Part shown: positions 1-11,945 of the stretch, piece by piece
Position numbering within the stretch: the stretch's first letter is position 1
How the letters are laid out: each line of letters opens with the position of its first letter
Assembly: GCF_037042905.1 (NCBI RefSeq)
Contig: NC_087257.1
Location: forward strand, 16,918,001-16,982,000
Origin: Lytechinus pictus
Taxonomy: Eukaryota; Echinodermata; Echinoidea; Temnopleuroida; Toxopneustidae
Reading direction: 5' to 3'
DNA: 64,000 nt
The notes under the pieces: model-generated
Told to the model about the DNA's origin: nothing
What the model saw: only the letters and a program-made list of their open reading frames with translations
The model's database searches: none
Position numbers and translations under genes: made by a program

Positions 1-60
1 CAGAAGAGCAATTTCGTCCTACATTTCAGATTTCGGAGCTGACGATAAATTGCACATATG

Positions 61-142
61 CACTGAAAAAAACTCCGGTGTTGATTTAACACCGCCCGGA
101 ATCTATATCTGTCCTTAAATCAACACCGGAGTTTTTGCAGTG
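61..142. repeat. Short internally deleted MITE, family A
   Basis: The two ends are inverted copies: CACTG...CTCCGGTGTTGATTT on the left and AAATCAACACCGGAG...GCAGTG on the right. Only 82 bp long, it matches the two ends of the 242-bp element at 14932-15173 with the middle missing, so it is read as a deletion derivative of that family. There is no coding capacity. Confidence 0.75.
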
Positions 143-191
143 TGTCATTTGTCCAGAGTCACGGACGAAACAGCTCCTCTGATCCTCCAGG

Positions 192-335
192 GGTCCGTTG
201 CAGAAAGAGTTGCGTTTAAACGCAAGTAAAAAAAATCAATCGCAAGTCCCAAACGCGCGCTGTTGATTGGATGAAAATCAAGTTGCGCATGATTTTTACA
301 GTTGCGATTGATTGCAACTCTTTCTGCAACGGGCC
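192..335. repeat. MITE with CCGTTGCAGAAAGAGTTGC inverted ends
   Basis: The left end reads CCGTTGCAGAAAGAGTTGC and the right end is its near-exact inverse, GCAACTCTTTCTGCAACGG. About 140 bp, non-coding. A diverged relative is visible near 56835-56960, and the similar CCCGTTGCATAAAAG ends at 18211-18361 suggest a related family. Confidence 0.75.
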
Positions 336-653
336 ACAGCTCACGACAAAGTCTGTTTTGTCATGAGGGGCAGTTGACAATACATTTTATATGTTCCCGA
401 AGACGTGCGACGGAAGCGAAAAATTCAATTTTATCATAAATACCGTATACAATATTTTAAAGTGATAACATCCCTTAACAGAGCGCCATCTCATGAATGT
501 ACACAATAAAGCAACCATTCATTTCTTATCGGTTTAAACTTGTTGAGGAGTATTGATAATAACAATTAAACTAATCTGTGAGCAAGTATCTTTGGAGAGG
601 CTGATTATTCAATCGTATTTTCTGTATGAATGGTGTGGTTCCGTTGCAATCTA

Positions 654-1243
654 TTGAAGGAGTACTCGAGGCTGAAAATGATATTAATTGAACATAATAA
701 CAAAGAAAACTCGGACAAACAAAACACTAAAAAATCTCATCAAAATGGTACAAAGAATAACAAAGTAATGACATTAATAAGATATGCATTACTTCGGGGA
801 AACAGCTTTATGCATATTTTCATGAATATTCAAAGAACAAACTGATGATGTATATCCCCACTTTTGTTATTGTGTATTTTATAAAATGGAATTATATGTT
901 TATCAAATTTTGACCTCCAAGAACATAAATATTGGATTAAAACGGGTTGAATGCATAAGATATTCATTGCTGCAACTTGTTATAAGGGAGACATACTCAC
1001 ATGTATGAAAATATGGAATATTTATGATATCATTTAATAACATAAAAAAGTGGGAATATGATATCATCAGCCCACCTATTGAATATTCATGACGACATGC
1101 ATTTAACTGTTTTCACAAAATATTGCTCAACTTACAAACATTATAACTTCATTATTTGTTATCAGATTTTGATGAAATTCTCTGCTTTTACTCTGTTTCA
1201 CGTAGATACAATTATATATTTTCAACTCGGAATACCCTTTTAA
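654..1243. repeat. TTAA-bounded MITE, family R1, copy 1
   Basis: Diverged copy of a family also at 5921 and 10761. Diagnostic inner blocks are GGCTGATGATGTCA, TGAATATTCATGACGA and AACAAAGTTATTGAATTTTAA. Its right end, ...CGGAATACCCTTTTAA, mirrors the left-end type TTAAAGGGAAACTCCGGGCT. The short open frames inside are chance frames. Confidence 0.65.
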
Positions 1244-1474
1244 ATGTGGATATTTATTCTTCAAAGGTTTGTTGACTACATGACGATGAGGACCCTATTA
1301 ATACTACAGTAGAACTTGTTTTAGTTTGTAATGTTGATGTGGGGGTGGTGGCGGTGGAGGGTTGTAGTAATTAGAGCAGTAGAACTAGAAGGAACACAAG
1401 CAACATAAAACGTCGTCGTAGAAGTAGGAGTAGGAGTAGTACAAGTCGTAGTGATAGTAATACAAGTAAACTCT

Positions 1475-1664
1475 TAAAAATGTTTGGCAACATACTCTCC
1501 ACACAACAATTATTGGTTAAAACTTTATCCAATAGATGGAAGTTTTAAACTAATAATGTGTGCTTAGGGTGAAAACTACACAGTATTGGCGGAAAACTAC
1601 CCAGAGTTGGATAATTTTTCTGAACCAATTGTTGTGTGGACAGTATGTTGCCCAACATTTTAAG
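1475..1664. repeat. MITE with about 40-bp inverted ends
   Basis: The left arm AAATGTTTGGCAACATACT...CCACACAACAATTATTGG is mirrored on the right by CCAATTGTTGTGTGG...AGTATGTTGCCCAACATTT. The element is 190 bp and bounded by TTAA-like sequence. Non-coding. Confidence 0.75.
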
Positions 1665-1790
1665 ATATTAGAAATGACATTATTAGGCAGAGTAGAGAAG
1701 AAAAAAAGGTATTAGACATATGTATTAGATACAGTATAAGTAATAGCATAGAAGTAAGAAATACTAGTAACAGTCTGTGGTTATGGTTAC

Positions 1791-1955
1791 GACGACGACG
1801 ATGATGATGATGATGATGAACAATTATAATAATGTTGATAATGAAATACGAAATATATGATGATGATGATGTTAATCATCAGCATCATCATCATCAACAA
1901 CAACTTCCTCATCATAATCATCATAATCATCATCATCATCTCATCATAATAATAA
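1791..1955. repeat. (GAT)n/(ATC)n trinucleotide microsatellite
   Basis: ACG/ATG repeats on the left turn into CAT/CATAAT repeats on the right, so the tract can fold on itself. A histidine-rich open frame over it is a by-product of the CAT repeat. Confidence 0.8.
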
Positions 1956-2538
1956 TGCTTTTACATTATCCCTTGTATTTGAATCTCGAGCGCACAACTC
2001 CAACCCCTTCCGATAGAAAGAAAGGGGGTTGAGAAACGGAGACAGACTGCCCTACGAAGTTGATGTCAAGCTCAATATATTCAGTTTAGATTGTCTAGAA
2101 AGGTAACTGATATGAAATTAATAACTAGACAATCCAACTCTATAATATCGGAGTTACTATTTCTTTTCTATTTTTACAAGCTCATGTTAGGCCTTGTATA
2201 AACAAAAAAATAGTCCTATATTCTTCGGAAGTTGATACATGTTACAAGGATTTCGATCATATTGACCTTCTTGAATCAATACTGACATGCAGATGTGACC
2301 TTGATGAAGGTATAATATACATTGAGAATAACTTGTAATAGTCCTTCACGCAAAATGGTTAAATGCCTATGATAGAAAAGAAAAAGAAGGGAAAATGACG
2401 AGTGAAAAGTAGCAAGAGAGAAAGTTATATAAGAGAAGGGGAGAGGAAAACAGGGAGCTCGTGTGTGTGTGCCGGGGGGGGGGGGGGGGGCACCTGTCTC
2501 CATCAATTTATTAATTTTTTGAATACATTTTTCTCAAA

Positions 2539-2684
2539 GGAACGGTTTTGAAAAGTGGGGGGGGGGGGGGCCTGACCATGCAAAAAAATCCAATCAGATT
2601 GTAATTTTTACGTTTTTGTGCACGGTTTTGGAAAAAAGTGTGTGTGTGTGTGTGGGGGGGGGGGGGGGGTTCCGCGGCCCCTGT
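2539..2684. mobile_element. 5'-truncated non-autonomous element, CAGGGGCCGCGG family
   Basis: The right end TTCCGCGGCCCCTG and the inner blocks around AACGGTTTTGAAAAGTG and GACCATGCAAAAAAAT match the inverted form of the complete copy at 33583-33754. The left terminus is missing. Poly-G runs at 2475-2491 and 2557-2571 and a GT microsatellite interrupt it. Terminal CAGGGGC is hAT-like; no transposase is present. Confidence 0.6.
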
Positions 2685-2699
2685 ATTACAACTGCTGTT

Positions 2700-4188
2700 T
2701 AAAGTCATAGCAGTTGTGAAAAATAAAATTTTCCCGTGATGTCTTGCGTATAAAACCACGAAATATTTAAAGTTGAATGTTGTTTAAAATGTTCAAAACA
2801 TTTGTTTAGACTCTTTAAATTCTAAAAGAACAACAAACATAAAATCGTATAGTAAAGGTTCAGAAAAGATGGAGAGAGGAAAATAACAATTTAAAGGACA
2901 CAGGAGCCCCCTCCCCCTCCCTAATTTTCCCTCTCCTCTGTTTTTGTTTAACTCCCCCTCTTTGTTACTTTTCACTCGTAATTTCCCCCATTTTTTTTCT
3001 TTTCTATCATAGGTCATTTTACCATTTTGCGCGAAGGACTATTACAAGTTATTATCAATGTAAATTATACTTTCTTCGAGGTCACATAATGCTTGCCGAG
3101 AAGAGTGACTTTGAACTATCATCATGCTAAGAAATTAGATAGTACCCTTCGTTTTGATAAAGCGCTTTAGCTATTCCAACCTTGTATGGTAATATACCAT
3201 CATTAACAATTAAGTTGATTTGAATAATTAGAGAAAAGGCAAAGCATTGGAAATTCATTTTTAAGAAGATTTATATGTTGATAAAGCCATGAATTATAAA
3301 GTTTGGCTTAAAAATGATTGCAAAAAAAAATAGTTTCACACAAATTACCTTTCTGCCTAGTTTTTAATGTATGCTCTGTTATATGACTTGAAGATCCAAG
3401 GGGAAGGGCAGGTCGCCCCTGCCTCCTGTTACACGCACGCGCCCCTATTGGTATATCCTACGAATGTCGAGATCCTGTTGACCTTGATACCCCTTGTTGT
3501 TTTTAATGACCTTGGATTAAAATGTCCTTTAAATCACCCAAGATAAATCGGAGCAAAAAATCTCTCCAAATATTTTAAGTGAGATTTTATATCGTTCACA
3601 AGACAGTACTGCACCTCGACAACATTCAATATCAACATTTCAAATTTTGTAGAATACATTCATAGAAAGTATATATAAATTGCGATTTTATCTTAACATC
3701 CACAATTCAAAATCTTATTGTGAATGTCTTATACAAAGTTATTAATTGCCGAACAAAGCAACTGACCAAACACTCAGCCCGACATTTGTTTTTAATTCAT
3801 CATTGAAATAAAATATATTTTAACAATACCAGTATGAAAAAAAAAAGATCAGCTCGCAAGCTGTTTTTTATAATCATGATAATGGTCTGCATAGGCTCAA
3901 CGAAAGAAGATGGAAATGTTAGAAAGAACTAGAATTACAAAGTATGTATATAGCAATTATCTTCAAATTGTAAAGAAAAATAATAGAAACGAAACCATAA
4001 GGGTGAAATAGCATAACTCAAAAGTTAAAAATAGGGGGAGATGCATAATTGAATTACATACCCTAGTGTAGTCTGATCAAATTGAAAAAAAAAGGAAAAT
4101 AAAATAAGAGGATAGATGTATTGGCATCGAATAGACGAATAATAACATCTAGCCAGACATCTAAAGAACCCGGTCAAACCCAATCATT
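2700..4188. other. Intergenic, nothing recognised
   Basis: AT-rich DNA with short chance frames only. A CT-rich block at about 2905-3000 and an A-run at 3838 are the only structures seen. No splice-site pairs or conserved peptide could be supported. Confidence 0.5.
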
Positions 4189-4196
4189 ATCTCATA

Positions 4197-5312
4197 CAGT
4201 GGCGTAACTACGGGGGGCATGGGGGCACGTGCCCCCCCCCCAATCGGCTGACCAAAAAAAAAAAAACGGGGAAAAGGAGAAAAAGAGGGAGAAAGGAAGA
4301 GGAACGTAGAGGGAAAGAAGAAATTATTATTCATTATAATGGTATATTATATTATAATCATGTTATATGACATAGGAAACATTTTTTATCATAACTTTAT
4401 GAAACATAATTTGCTCAGGGCCTATGTCTTCATTGTTCCTGGTGCTCGCATTGTCTGTTTAACGAGATATATAAACCTGTTGTACGAAAACCATCCGTTT
4501 TCAAGTCAATATACACCAAATATATTATTGTTTTATGTAGTGACATATGCTTCTTTTGCATGACTACTTAAAGTGATTGCCCCATAATAAGGTCTTAATA
4601 TAAAACATTTCCTGTCCGTGATTACGTTCGCATCAGTGGATTGGTGCGATATGTCTGCTCTCCATGAATTCCTAAAATCAGTCCTTAAAATGTACCTTTT
4701 TCTGATCTGAGTCAAAAAATTTCAGCTCGCGCTTCGCATCATTTGGTTAGTGAAATACGTATGGTTTCGTGAATTCCTACAAAACAAGCCTTAAAATGCC
4801 CCTCTTCAGGTCTGAATTTCCTAAATTTTCAGCTCGCAATATTGGATTAGTGAGATGCGTATGTTATTCATGATTACAATAACTACAAGTGCTTCATATG
4901 TGTAATCAGCAAGCGCTTGGCACTCGCATTAGATAACTATGGTGAGATATGTATACTATTAAGGGATTCCTAAAATATAGTCCTTAAGATCTCGGGGTCA
5001 ATATATACAAAAATTTCGGCTCGCGCTTTGCGCTAGCATTGTTTAGCGAGACAGATACGTATCATGATTACAAAAATTCGATTATAATGTCCCTTTTTAG
5101 GTCTGAATATCAAATATTTTCAGCTCGCGCTTCGCGCTCGCATTATTTGATTACTGAGACGCGTATGTTATTCATGATTACAATGACTACAAGTGCTTCC
5201 TTAAAATGTCTCTATTAGGTCAGTATACCTGGCAACTGAGCGCGCTCACTAAGTGACTCAAAATTTTTGCTGGTGCCCCCCCCCCAATGCCGTGACCCAC
5301 GGTACGCCACTG
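4197..5312. mobile_element. Non-autonomous hAT element with 8-bp TSD and internal tandem array
   Basis: Starts CAGTGGCGTAAC and ends GGTACGCCACTG, its inverted counterpart. It is flanked by a perfect 8-bp direct repeat ATCTCATA (4189-4196 and 5313-5320), the target duplication length of hAT transposons. The inside holds about five diverged units of roughly 105 bp, each with a TTTCAGCTCGCGCTTCGCGC-type core followed by a TGAGACGCGTATG-type block (cores near 4722, 4829, 4910, 5014, 5120). No transposase is encoded. Poly-C runs sit next to both termini. Confidence 0.88.
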
Positions 5313-5920
5313 ATCTCATATCTATATCGCACAAAAATAAAACGGTAAACAGTATACACGTAATTGCACTATTATGGCTGGCCGCCAAACCAATCACTGA
5401 TGATTCACTAGTACTAAACATCTTGAAAAACGTCGTGTGAAAGGAGTAGTACATGTTTTGTCCGACAAAGTTGGCTTTATCCGACAGTTACTATAGTAAC
5501 AGCGCTTCTCAACCAATCAAATTCAAAGGAAAGTTGTCAGATCTGACTAATAATTATTGTCAGACGACAATTGTAGATGAAAAAAAAAAGGAAAGCAATG
5601 AACACTGTCTTTGCCGTCTTCATCGCAGGAGATTTCAAAAGAAATGCTTACGTTTATATTTTTTCTCAAATCAAATTTTCCAAAGTGGCAACCATTTTGC
5701 TAACTATCGATTTCGACTAAAAATTGTATTTACTCGACCGTGGACGGACACGAATTCACCGGTGTTACCACAAGGTTAGTGTTGAATCTGATATTTATTC
5801 TGCGACTATATTGATTTTTTTCCAAAGGTGTGCGCCAGCGTTCCTTTTATTTGAACAGGACTACCGTGTTGTTATTCCTAAGCACGCAATCGTAACTTGG
5901 ATTTTAGGTTACAGAGGTGC

Positions 5921-6313
5921 TTAAAGGGAAACTCCGGGCTGAAAATGATTATATCTAAATAAAAAGAGTAAGATTCACAGAGCAAAATGCTGAAAATGTC
6001 ATCAAAATCTGATAACAAATAGCGAAGTTATTGAATTTTAAAGTTAAGCAATATAATGTGAAAATAGTTACATGCACATCGTCATGAATATTCATTAGAT
6101 GGGCTGATGATGTCACATCCCCACTTTGTTTTTTCTTATCATCATGTTATTATATGAAATAATTTTTTTTTTCCCAATTTTTTTTCCAATTTTTTTCATA
6201 CAAGTGTGAATGATATGTCTCCGTTGTAATGAAATAAGTTGCAGTAATAAATATCTAATGAACTTAATCAGTTGTTATTCCATAATTTTTGGTTCTTGGA
6301 GGATCCCCCTTAA
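5921..6313. repeat. TTAA-bounded MITE, family R1, copy 2
   Basis: Begins TTAAAGGGAAACTCCGGGCT and ends GATCCCCCTTAA. It contains the family blocks TGAATATTCATTAGATGGGC and TGATGATGTCACATCCCCAC. About 390 bp, shorter than copies 1 and 3, with the right half rearranged. Non-coding. Confidence 0.7.
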
Positions 6314-6709
6314 CGCTTGTTGATCCGCCACTGGAAACCTACTAGAAAGTGAACGTATTAAATAAAGAGTTCAATGCGTCGAATATTTGATAGTGAATTC
6401 ACGTGAAAAAATAAAATCTCCCTATTTAGTTTTTGAAGTTTTCTATTTATTATAAAAAATGTATTGATCTATTCATTTATTCATGTATTTATTTGATTTA
6501 TTGCATTTATTTTATGGGGTAATCAAATCACGTTGTCAATTTATTATTTGAAATTCTAAACAAGTTGCACTAAAGAAATATGAATTTGGAAATGGCTATT
6601 TTCTTTATAGAAAAAAATAATTCCTTGCAATAAACATGACATTTTCCGAAATTCAGTTTACACTAAGCTTCTTTCTTTTTTAATGGAATGCCATATAAAG
6701 ACCCTCACT

Positions 6710-6769
6710 CAGTGGCGTACCTGGGATTTTTCACAGGGGGGGCAAATCTGTCCGCCAAAAAATTTGACA

Positions 6770-6805
<36 letters not shown>

Positions 6806-6933
6806 TCTTCAAGCTCGTCAGGAGGGGGGGGGGGGGGGCAGGGATACGTCCTTTGCATGGGTTGTGGCTCGTCAGGGGGGGGGGGGGGGCAGACTGCCCC
6901 CTCTGCCCCCCCCCCCCCGTAGGTACGCTAGTG
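6710..6933. mobile_element. Short non-autonomous hAT element, TSD 7 of 8
   Basis: Left end CAGTGGCGTACCTGGGATTT, right end GTAGGTACGCTAGTG. The flanks CCCTCACT (6702-6709) and CTCTCACT (6934-6941) differ at one base, consistent with an aged 8-bp duplication. The interior has a long A run, repeated AAGCTCGTCAGG blocks and G/C homopolymers. Same family as 23685-24083. Confidence 0.82.
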
Positions 6934-6999
6934 CTCTCACTGGAGGGAAATTCGGTATAACTATACTTTGCACACGTGCTTTGACAAAATGGAATAAAG

Positions 7000-8600
7000 A
7001 TAGAATCCTTTGTTTATAGAAAACATAACATTTCCCTATTATATTTTGTAATATTATAAAAGTAATTATAATTATAATCCGCTTATTATAAGGCGATTAT
7101 ATAAAAGCGCTTTCAGATTTTTATACTACCATTATGCCTACATTGTGTTCATGATATTGTATATTGTAAAAAACATCCTGGCATAGCCCTGATTATAAAA
7201 CTACTTTTATAAGGTTCATATATGAAAATTCTAAACAGCGCTTTAAATATTGTATGGGGGATTTTGGAAGTTCACTTGTCCACGAGCTTTGACCTTTTGA
7301 AATGCAATGTAAAAAAACAAAAGCATTCGAGGAACTCGTCTAAAGCAAATATTTGAAACAATTTTGATCACAGAACGGCGATCGATCTCGACAAAATAAT
7401 CCTGGCGCGTCACGTGAACAAAGACATCAATATTTTACGTGGTTGTCATGGATCAACGGCGTCATCGAGCTGGATATGACAGGTAGACGGACTTTTTACT
7501 CATTCTGATGATGTTTTGTAGCAAATTGTTGACAGCCCCTATTTATACAGACGATGTCAAAAGGTGTTGTTTCATTTATTGCTACACAACTGCAGCTATG
7601 GGACGCATTTTGCGAGTAACATCGAAGATCGTTGAGCAATCGATATGGGAATATCTTTTCACAATCAAAACATCGCTGACCGTGAATATGGATATCATGC
7701 AAGTGTTTCCTGAAAACTTTGAAAGGTAATGTAAAAAGATCCGATGCCGAGTTGTGTAACCTACAGTGAAATAACTTTATTGACTTGTTTTCATTTCCAT
7801 AATATTATTGTTTAGTTGAATTTAAGTTTTATCCTTTTGCGTTCGGACATAAAATTATGCCTACATAAAAAAATATAAGACGATGTCAATAAGGAGCACT
7901 GTTTTTCTTGACAAAGCCATGATGGTCTTCGGTCATTTGATTCTAGTCAAAGGTTTGACCATGAGTGGCGATCTCGGGGAATGGGTGACGTGCCCCACTC
8001 GATTTTCGAATTATCATTACGGCAGTCTATGAGAGAGGGTCGTATCCCCCAATCCCCCCCAAAAACCCTCAGGAAATCGCATTGCATGGGTGAAACTTGG
8101 TTGTTGTGCAACTGACTCCTATTTAGCCATGTTTTCGACATTTCTAGCCATTATTTACCACTACTTTGAAGAAAGCGAGTCTACATTTTACACTCCGAGT
8201 AGGGCCTACATATTTCTTTCCGAAACTGTCTCTTTTCTCAATTACAAGTACACTTTTTCCTCGGTGTAATATTGTGTAACATAAAATTACAAATTAGGAC
8301 CAGAACAAAGCACACACCCTGTTTTCAGTTTAGTCCAAGCCTGATTTTTTCTTCATATTTTGAGTAAAAGCAAATAAATATTACACCCCCCTAAATCACC
8401 AACAATACATGTTTGCTGAAAGAGAGGGACGATTTTTACGCTAAATTTGGAAGGAACATTGTTACCCCTTTATCATAGAGTGATAGCGTTCTGACCATTC
8501 TGTCTGTTTATTCAGGGACCGGGATTCAAATCTTGAGTCGATGCACTCCTTGTCTTTCTGAAATTTAGACATTGATCATTATTATCAGGTCCCTTGGGGG
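7000..8600. other. Intergenic, nothing firm
   Basis: Contains diverged blocks resembling SINE or LINE 3' ends near 7080-7240 (AAGCGCTTT motifs with inverted partners) and otherwise unremarkable AT-rich DNA. No gene supported. Confidence 0.45.
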
Positions 8601-8611
8601 AAATAAAGCGT

Positions 8612-8690
8612 GTTTTAGGTGGTTCAGTGGTTGAGCACATGCCTCATGTACGTGGAGGCAAGGGTTCGATCCCCGATCAAGTCATACTAA
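8612..8690 (+). repeat. tRNA-derived SINE head or tRNA pseudogene
   Basis: A box-like GGTTCAGTGGTTGAGCA is followed by an anticodon-like stem (TGCCTC/GAGGCA) and a B box AGGGTTCGATCCCCG. The acceptor stem does not pair, so it is not a functional tRNA. Most likely the promoter part of a tRNA-derived SINE. Confidence 0.6.
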
Positions 8691-8739
8691 AGTTTTCGCG
8701 TCAGCCTATTAGAATGTAAAATGCTGGAAAGAAGGTACT

Positions 8740-9008
8740 GGGCCCCGTCTTACAAAGAGTTTAGATTGATCCGATCAATCACAACTATGGACGGCCAGCA
8801 ACGTCCAACATCTAACATGCAAATTTGTTCACAATTATTTCCTCGATATATTCATACATTCATCTTTCTTCTTGAACACTCAGCGTGATTTTCTTTGTTT
8901 ATAAAGGAAATTGTGAACATTTCCTGTAGAAAAAAAAAATGGAATGGATGAATTTCCATGCAGTTCAGATTGATTGGATCAATCGTAACTCTTTGTAAGA
9001 CGGGGCCC
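8740..9008. repeat. MITE, GGCCCCGTCTTACAAAGAGTT family, copy 1
   Basis: Left end GGCCCCGTCTTACAAAGAGT and right end ACTCTTTGTAAGACGGGGCC are perfect inverses. A subterminal GATTGATCCGATCAATC palindrome follows. A full relative is at 59410-59677 and a right-end fragment at 36690-36746. Non-coding. Confidence 0.82.
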
Positions 9009-9020
9009 TGATATGTTATG

Positions 9021-9128
9021 CTGCAGTCACACCGCAAAGGAGCCACATTCAGAGCGATCCAAAATATTGCGATATTTCACATGACATCATGGGTCGGTTT
9101 GGAGTCAGTTTCGAAAGTGTGACTGCAG
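9021..9128. repeat. Small MITE with CTGCAGTCACAC ends
   Basis: Left CTGCAGTCACACCGCAAAGG, right GTGTGACTGCAG. It is 108 bp long and lies 12 bp beyond the MITE at 8740-9008. Confidence 0.65.
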
Positions 9129-9192
9129 TATTAAATTCAGCTATAAACAGCTGAAATCATTACCTTTGGCATCTTTCCTTATTATTATTTAA

Positions 9193-9703
9193 TTAAAGGA
9201 CAAGTCCATCCCAACTAAAAGTTGATTTGAATAAAAAAAGGAAAATCCACCAAGAATAACACTGAAAATTTTATCAAAATCGGATGTAAAATAAGAAAGT
9301 TATGACGTTTTAAAGTTTCGCTCAATTTCACAAAACAGTAATAGGCACATCCTGGTCTGTACGCAAGTGAGGAGACTTATGACGTCATCCACTTACTATT
9401 TCTTTTGTATTTTATTATATGAAATATAAAACATTCTAATTTTCTCCTCAAGTCAAGTGAAACAACAATTAATTCCTCCCTGAACATGTGGAATTAGCAT
9501 TGTTTAATACTATATGATTCAGTCAAGTTGGTCATTATTTTCAAATCTGTAAAAAATGAAATATTGTATAATTCAAACAATAAAAAACAAAATAAATAGT
9601 GAGTGATAGACATCATTGACTGTCTCATTTGCATGTCATTGAGTTATGCGTAATAACTTTTTTATTTTACATCCGATTTTGATGGGGTGGACTTGTCTTT
9701 TAA
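9193..9703. repeat. TTAA-bounded MITE, family R2, copy 1
   Basis: Begins TTAAAGGACAAGTCCA and ends TGGACTTGTCTTTTAA. The left inverted arm carries AAAATCGGATGTAAAATAAG and AAGTTTCGCTCAATTTCACA; the right arm is shortened by an internal deletion. Other copies: 22053-22655, 22652-22845, 28743-29350. TTAA at both edges may be a target duplication, but the TIR does not look like canonical piggyBac. Confidence 0.8.
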
Positions 9704-10760
9704 ATTCACTGAGTCTACCCTCCTACTGACAACTACCAATATTCAAACTTACTAAGCAGTCAGATATAAAAGGAACCACCATTAAAATCATACCAGGATA
9801 AACTCTGATCACATAGTCCTACATGTATGTGGAAATATGTGAAGTCGAAATTAATATCAGCTAACATTAGAAGACGGCGACTAGGCTTCTATAAAAGAAT
9901 TAAGTTCATCTGAAAATTGAAACTACCATCAATAAAACGGCTATCATAAGCAGTTCTGATATTGATGGCGATCTCAAAGAAAAATCGGCGACATTCTATC
10001 AAACTCTATACAGGGTCGAGCGCATTGTATATACATGTATTAGTTCAACGTTAAAATGTTTGTTAGATGAAATTGAACGAAAATATATTATTATTGACAA
10101 ACTGCTATATTGAATGCATTATTCCAATTTTCAAGGCAATTATTAATAATGGGTATAATGTATGAATGATGATTTTCATTCGCATAAGATTGTAACAGAT
10201 GAAGATGGATTGATAACGAACGGTAACTATGTACATATTTAAAAGTTAAAATGACAACTTGAAGAGTATTCACAGATTTCATATTTAATATTTTAGGTTG
10301 AAAAGTATGAAGTCGAAAAAGGAAAATATGATTTGGTCTATAATGCTGAATGCCCTGTTTTGTAATATATTATTTCGATTATGTTGTTGTGAAAATGGAA
10401 TTATTTTGTGTGGAAGCTTCAAAAAGTCTCGATTAATGGTGCTATACCATCTTTCATTCTGATTGATGATAATTCATGAACATTCGAAAATCTCTCTTTC
10501 GTGCAATTTGATAGAGTGATGAGGCTATCTATTTACATTAATTTCCGTTTTTAATTGTACAAATTAAATTCAAATCATTTCTGCATTAAGAAAAAATTAG
10601 AACTTGAATTTTCGTGGAAAATGAGGTAATTCAACAACTTATTCATGATTCCAATGAGAAAACATTACCCTAACAGAAGAATCTGGGAATATGATCGTAC
10701 GGTATAACAAGGAAGAGGCATTGTATATGGTTATCAAAAGTGGTCACAAGATAGTCAAGT
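9704..10760. other. Intergenic, nothing recognised
   Basis: AT-rich sequence without supported coding exons, RNA genes or clear terminal repeats. Confidence 0.5.
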
Positions 10761-11350
10761 TTAAAGGGATGGTCCAGGCTGGAAATATTTATATCTCAAT
10801 AAATAGAGTAAAATTCACAAAGCAAAATGCAGAAAATTTGATCAAAATTAGATAACAAATAACAAAGTTATTGAATTTTAAAGATTTGCATTATTCCGGT
10901 GAAACAGTTCTAGGCATGTCTTTATGAATATTCATTAGGTTGGCTGATGATGTCATATCTCCACTTGTTCTTTTGAATTTTATCATATAAAATTAGGTTC
11001 ATTCAATTTTTTTCTACTAAAAAATAAAACATTTGGACTGAAAACTGATTAAGTGCATTAGTTATTTATTGCCGCAACTTATTTCATCATAATGGAGACA
11101 CATCATTTACACATGCATGAAAAATGAATTATTTATGATTTCATGTAATAACATAAGAAAAAGGAAAGTGGGGATGTGACATCATCAGCCAACCTAATGA
11201 ATATTCATGACGATGTGCGTATAACTGTTTTCACAAACTATTGATAAACTTTAAAATTCAATAATTTTCAGCATTATACAAAAAAATCAATGCAAAAAAA
11301 TATTTATACTAATGCAGTACAAATAAATGAAAGGTTTGGACCCCTGAGAA
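10761..11350. repeat. MITE, family R1, copy 3, with foldback centre
   Basis: Begins TTAAAGGGATGGTCCAGGCT. The blocks CATTAGGTTGGCTGATGATG and its inverse CATCATCAGCCAACCTAATG lie about 260 bp apart, so the whole element folds back on itself. The right terminus is degraded (GGACCCC near 11340), so the end is approximate. Confidence 0.68.
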
Positions 11351-11544
11351 GCAATGCTAAGGGGCACTGTACTGAATTGGAAGGATTGCAAAGCAGTACC
11401 ATTAAATTCAACTTTTATCATTTACAGTTTTTCAAAGAATTGTAACTATGAGAGTATTGCACTAAAATAATAAGTCGAACAATCCGAAAATATGCCATGA
11501 TCGGTTGCGGCTGCTTTTTAGCAAAACCTACTTACACTGCATAA

Positions 11545-11547
<3 letters not shown>

Positions 11548-11594
<47 letters not shown>

Positions 11595-11945
11595 GTATTT
11601 AAATTTTATATATAAATGTGAGAAATTATACATGAACAACAGCTTGGGCAACCCTCGTATTTAAATATGTTGTGAAAGATGTACAATGGTAGGCGTAGCT
11701 TAAATCAAGGATCCTCAGAGCTTTCTGAGGAACCTTTATTTAAGCTACGCCTACCATTATTCTTATTTATTATTATTATGCGAAATATGCATATTATGGC
11801 CACTTGTTTCTCTTGTACTTCAGATACCTGAAGAAGGCCCAATTATGGCCGAAAGCTTGTGATTAAACTTGATGAACTGAACCCCGGCTACGTCTCATTG
11901 CTTATTCTCGCTGTATTTATAGCATCCTCCCAAATATATACTAGA
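11548..11945 (+). mobile_element. Putative Penelope-like element terminal fragment
   Basis: The stretch begins with (TA)n at 11548-11595, contains a strong hairpin (11685-11758), and then CTGAAGA-A-GGCC...GGCC-GAAA at 11828-11854, the layout of a hammerhead core followed by stem II and GAAA. The pairing needed for stem III and cleavage is not evident, so this is called hammerhead-like, not a ribozyme. Insertion in (TA)n and terminal hammerhead motifs are known for Penelope-like elements. No reverse transcriptase lies nearby. Confidence 0.4.
11685..11758. repeat. 74-bp near-perfect hairpin
   Basis: The arms AATGGTAGGCGTAGCTTAAA... (11685-11719) and ...TTTAAGCTACGCCTACCATT (11724-11758) pair over 35 bp with two mismatches and a 4-nt loop (GCTT). 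The size resembles a miRNA precursor, but near-perfect pairing of both arms also fits a small foldback repeat. Confidence 0.85.

Noticed and set aside
2276..2506. Proline-rich short minus-strand frame
   Set aside because: Produced by poly-G and GT repeats; no protein evidence.
5453..5779. 108-codon frame beginning MFCPTK
   Set aside because: It lies in repeat-like DNA (GTTACTATAGTAACAGCGC and similar) and shows no domain or conservation clue.
6109..6130. GGCTGATGATGTCAC blocks in R1 MITEs as hammerhead cores
   Set aside because: No stem II and no GAAA in register; the motif is a conserved part of the MITE.
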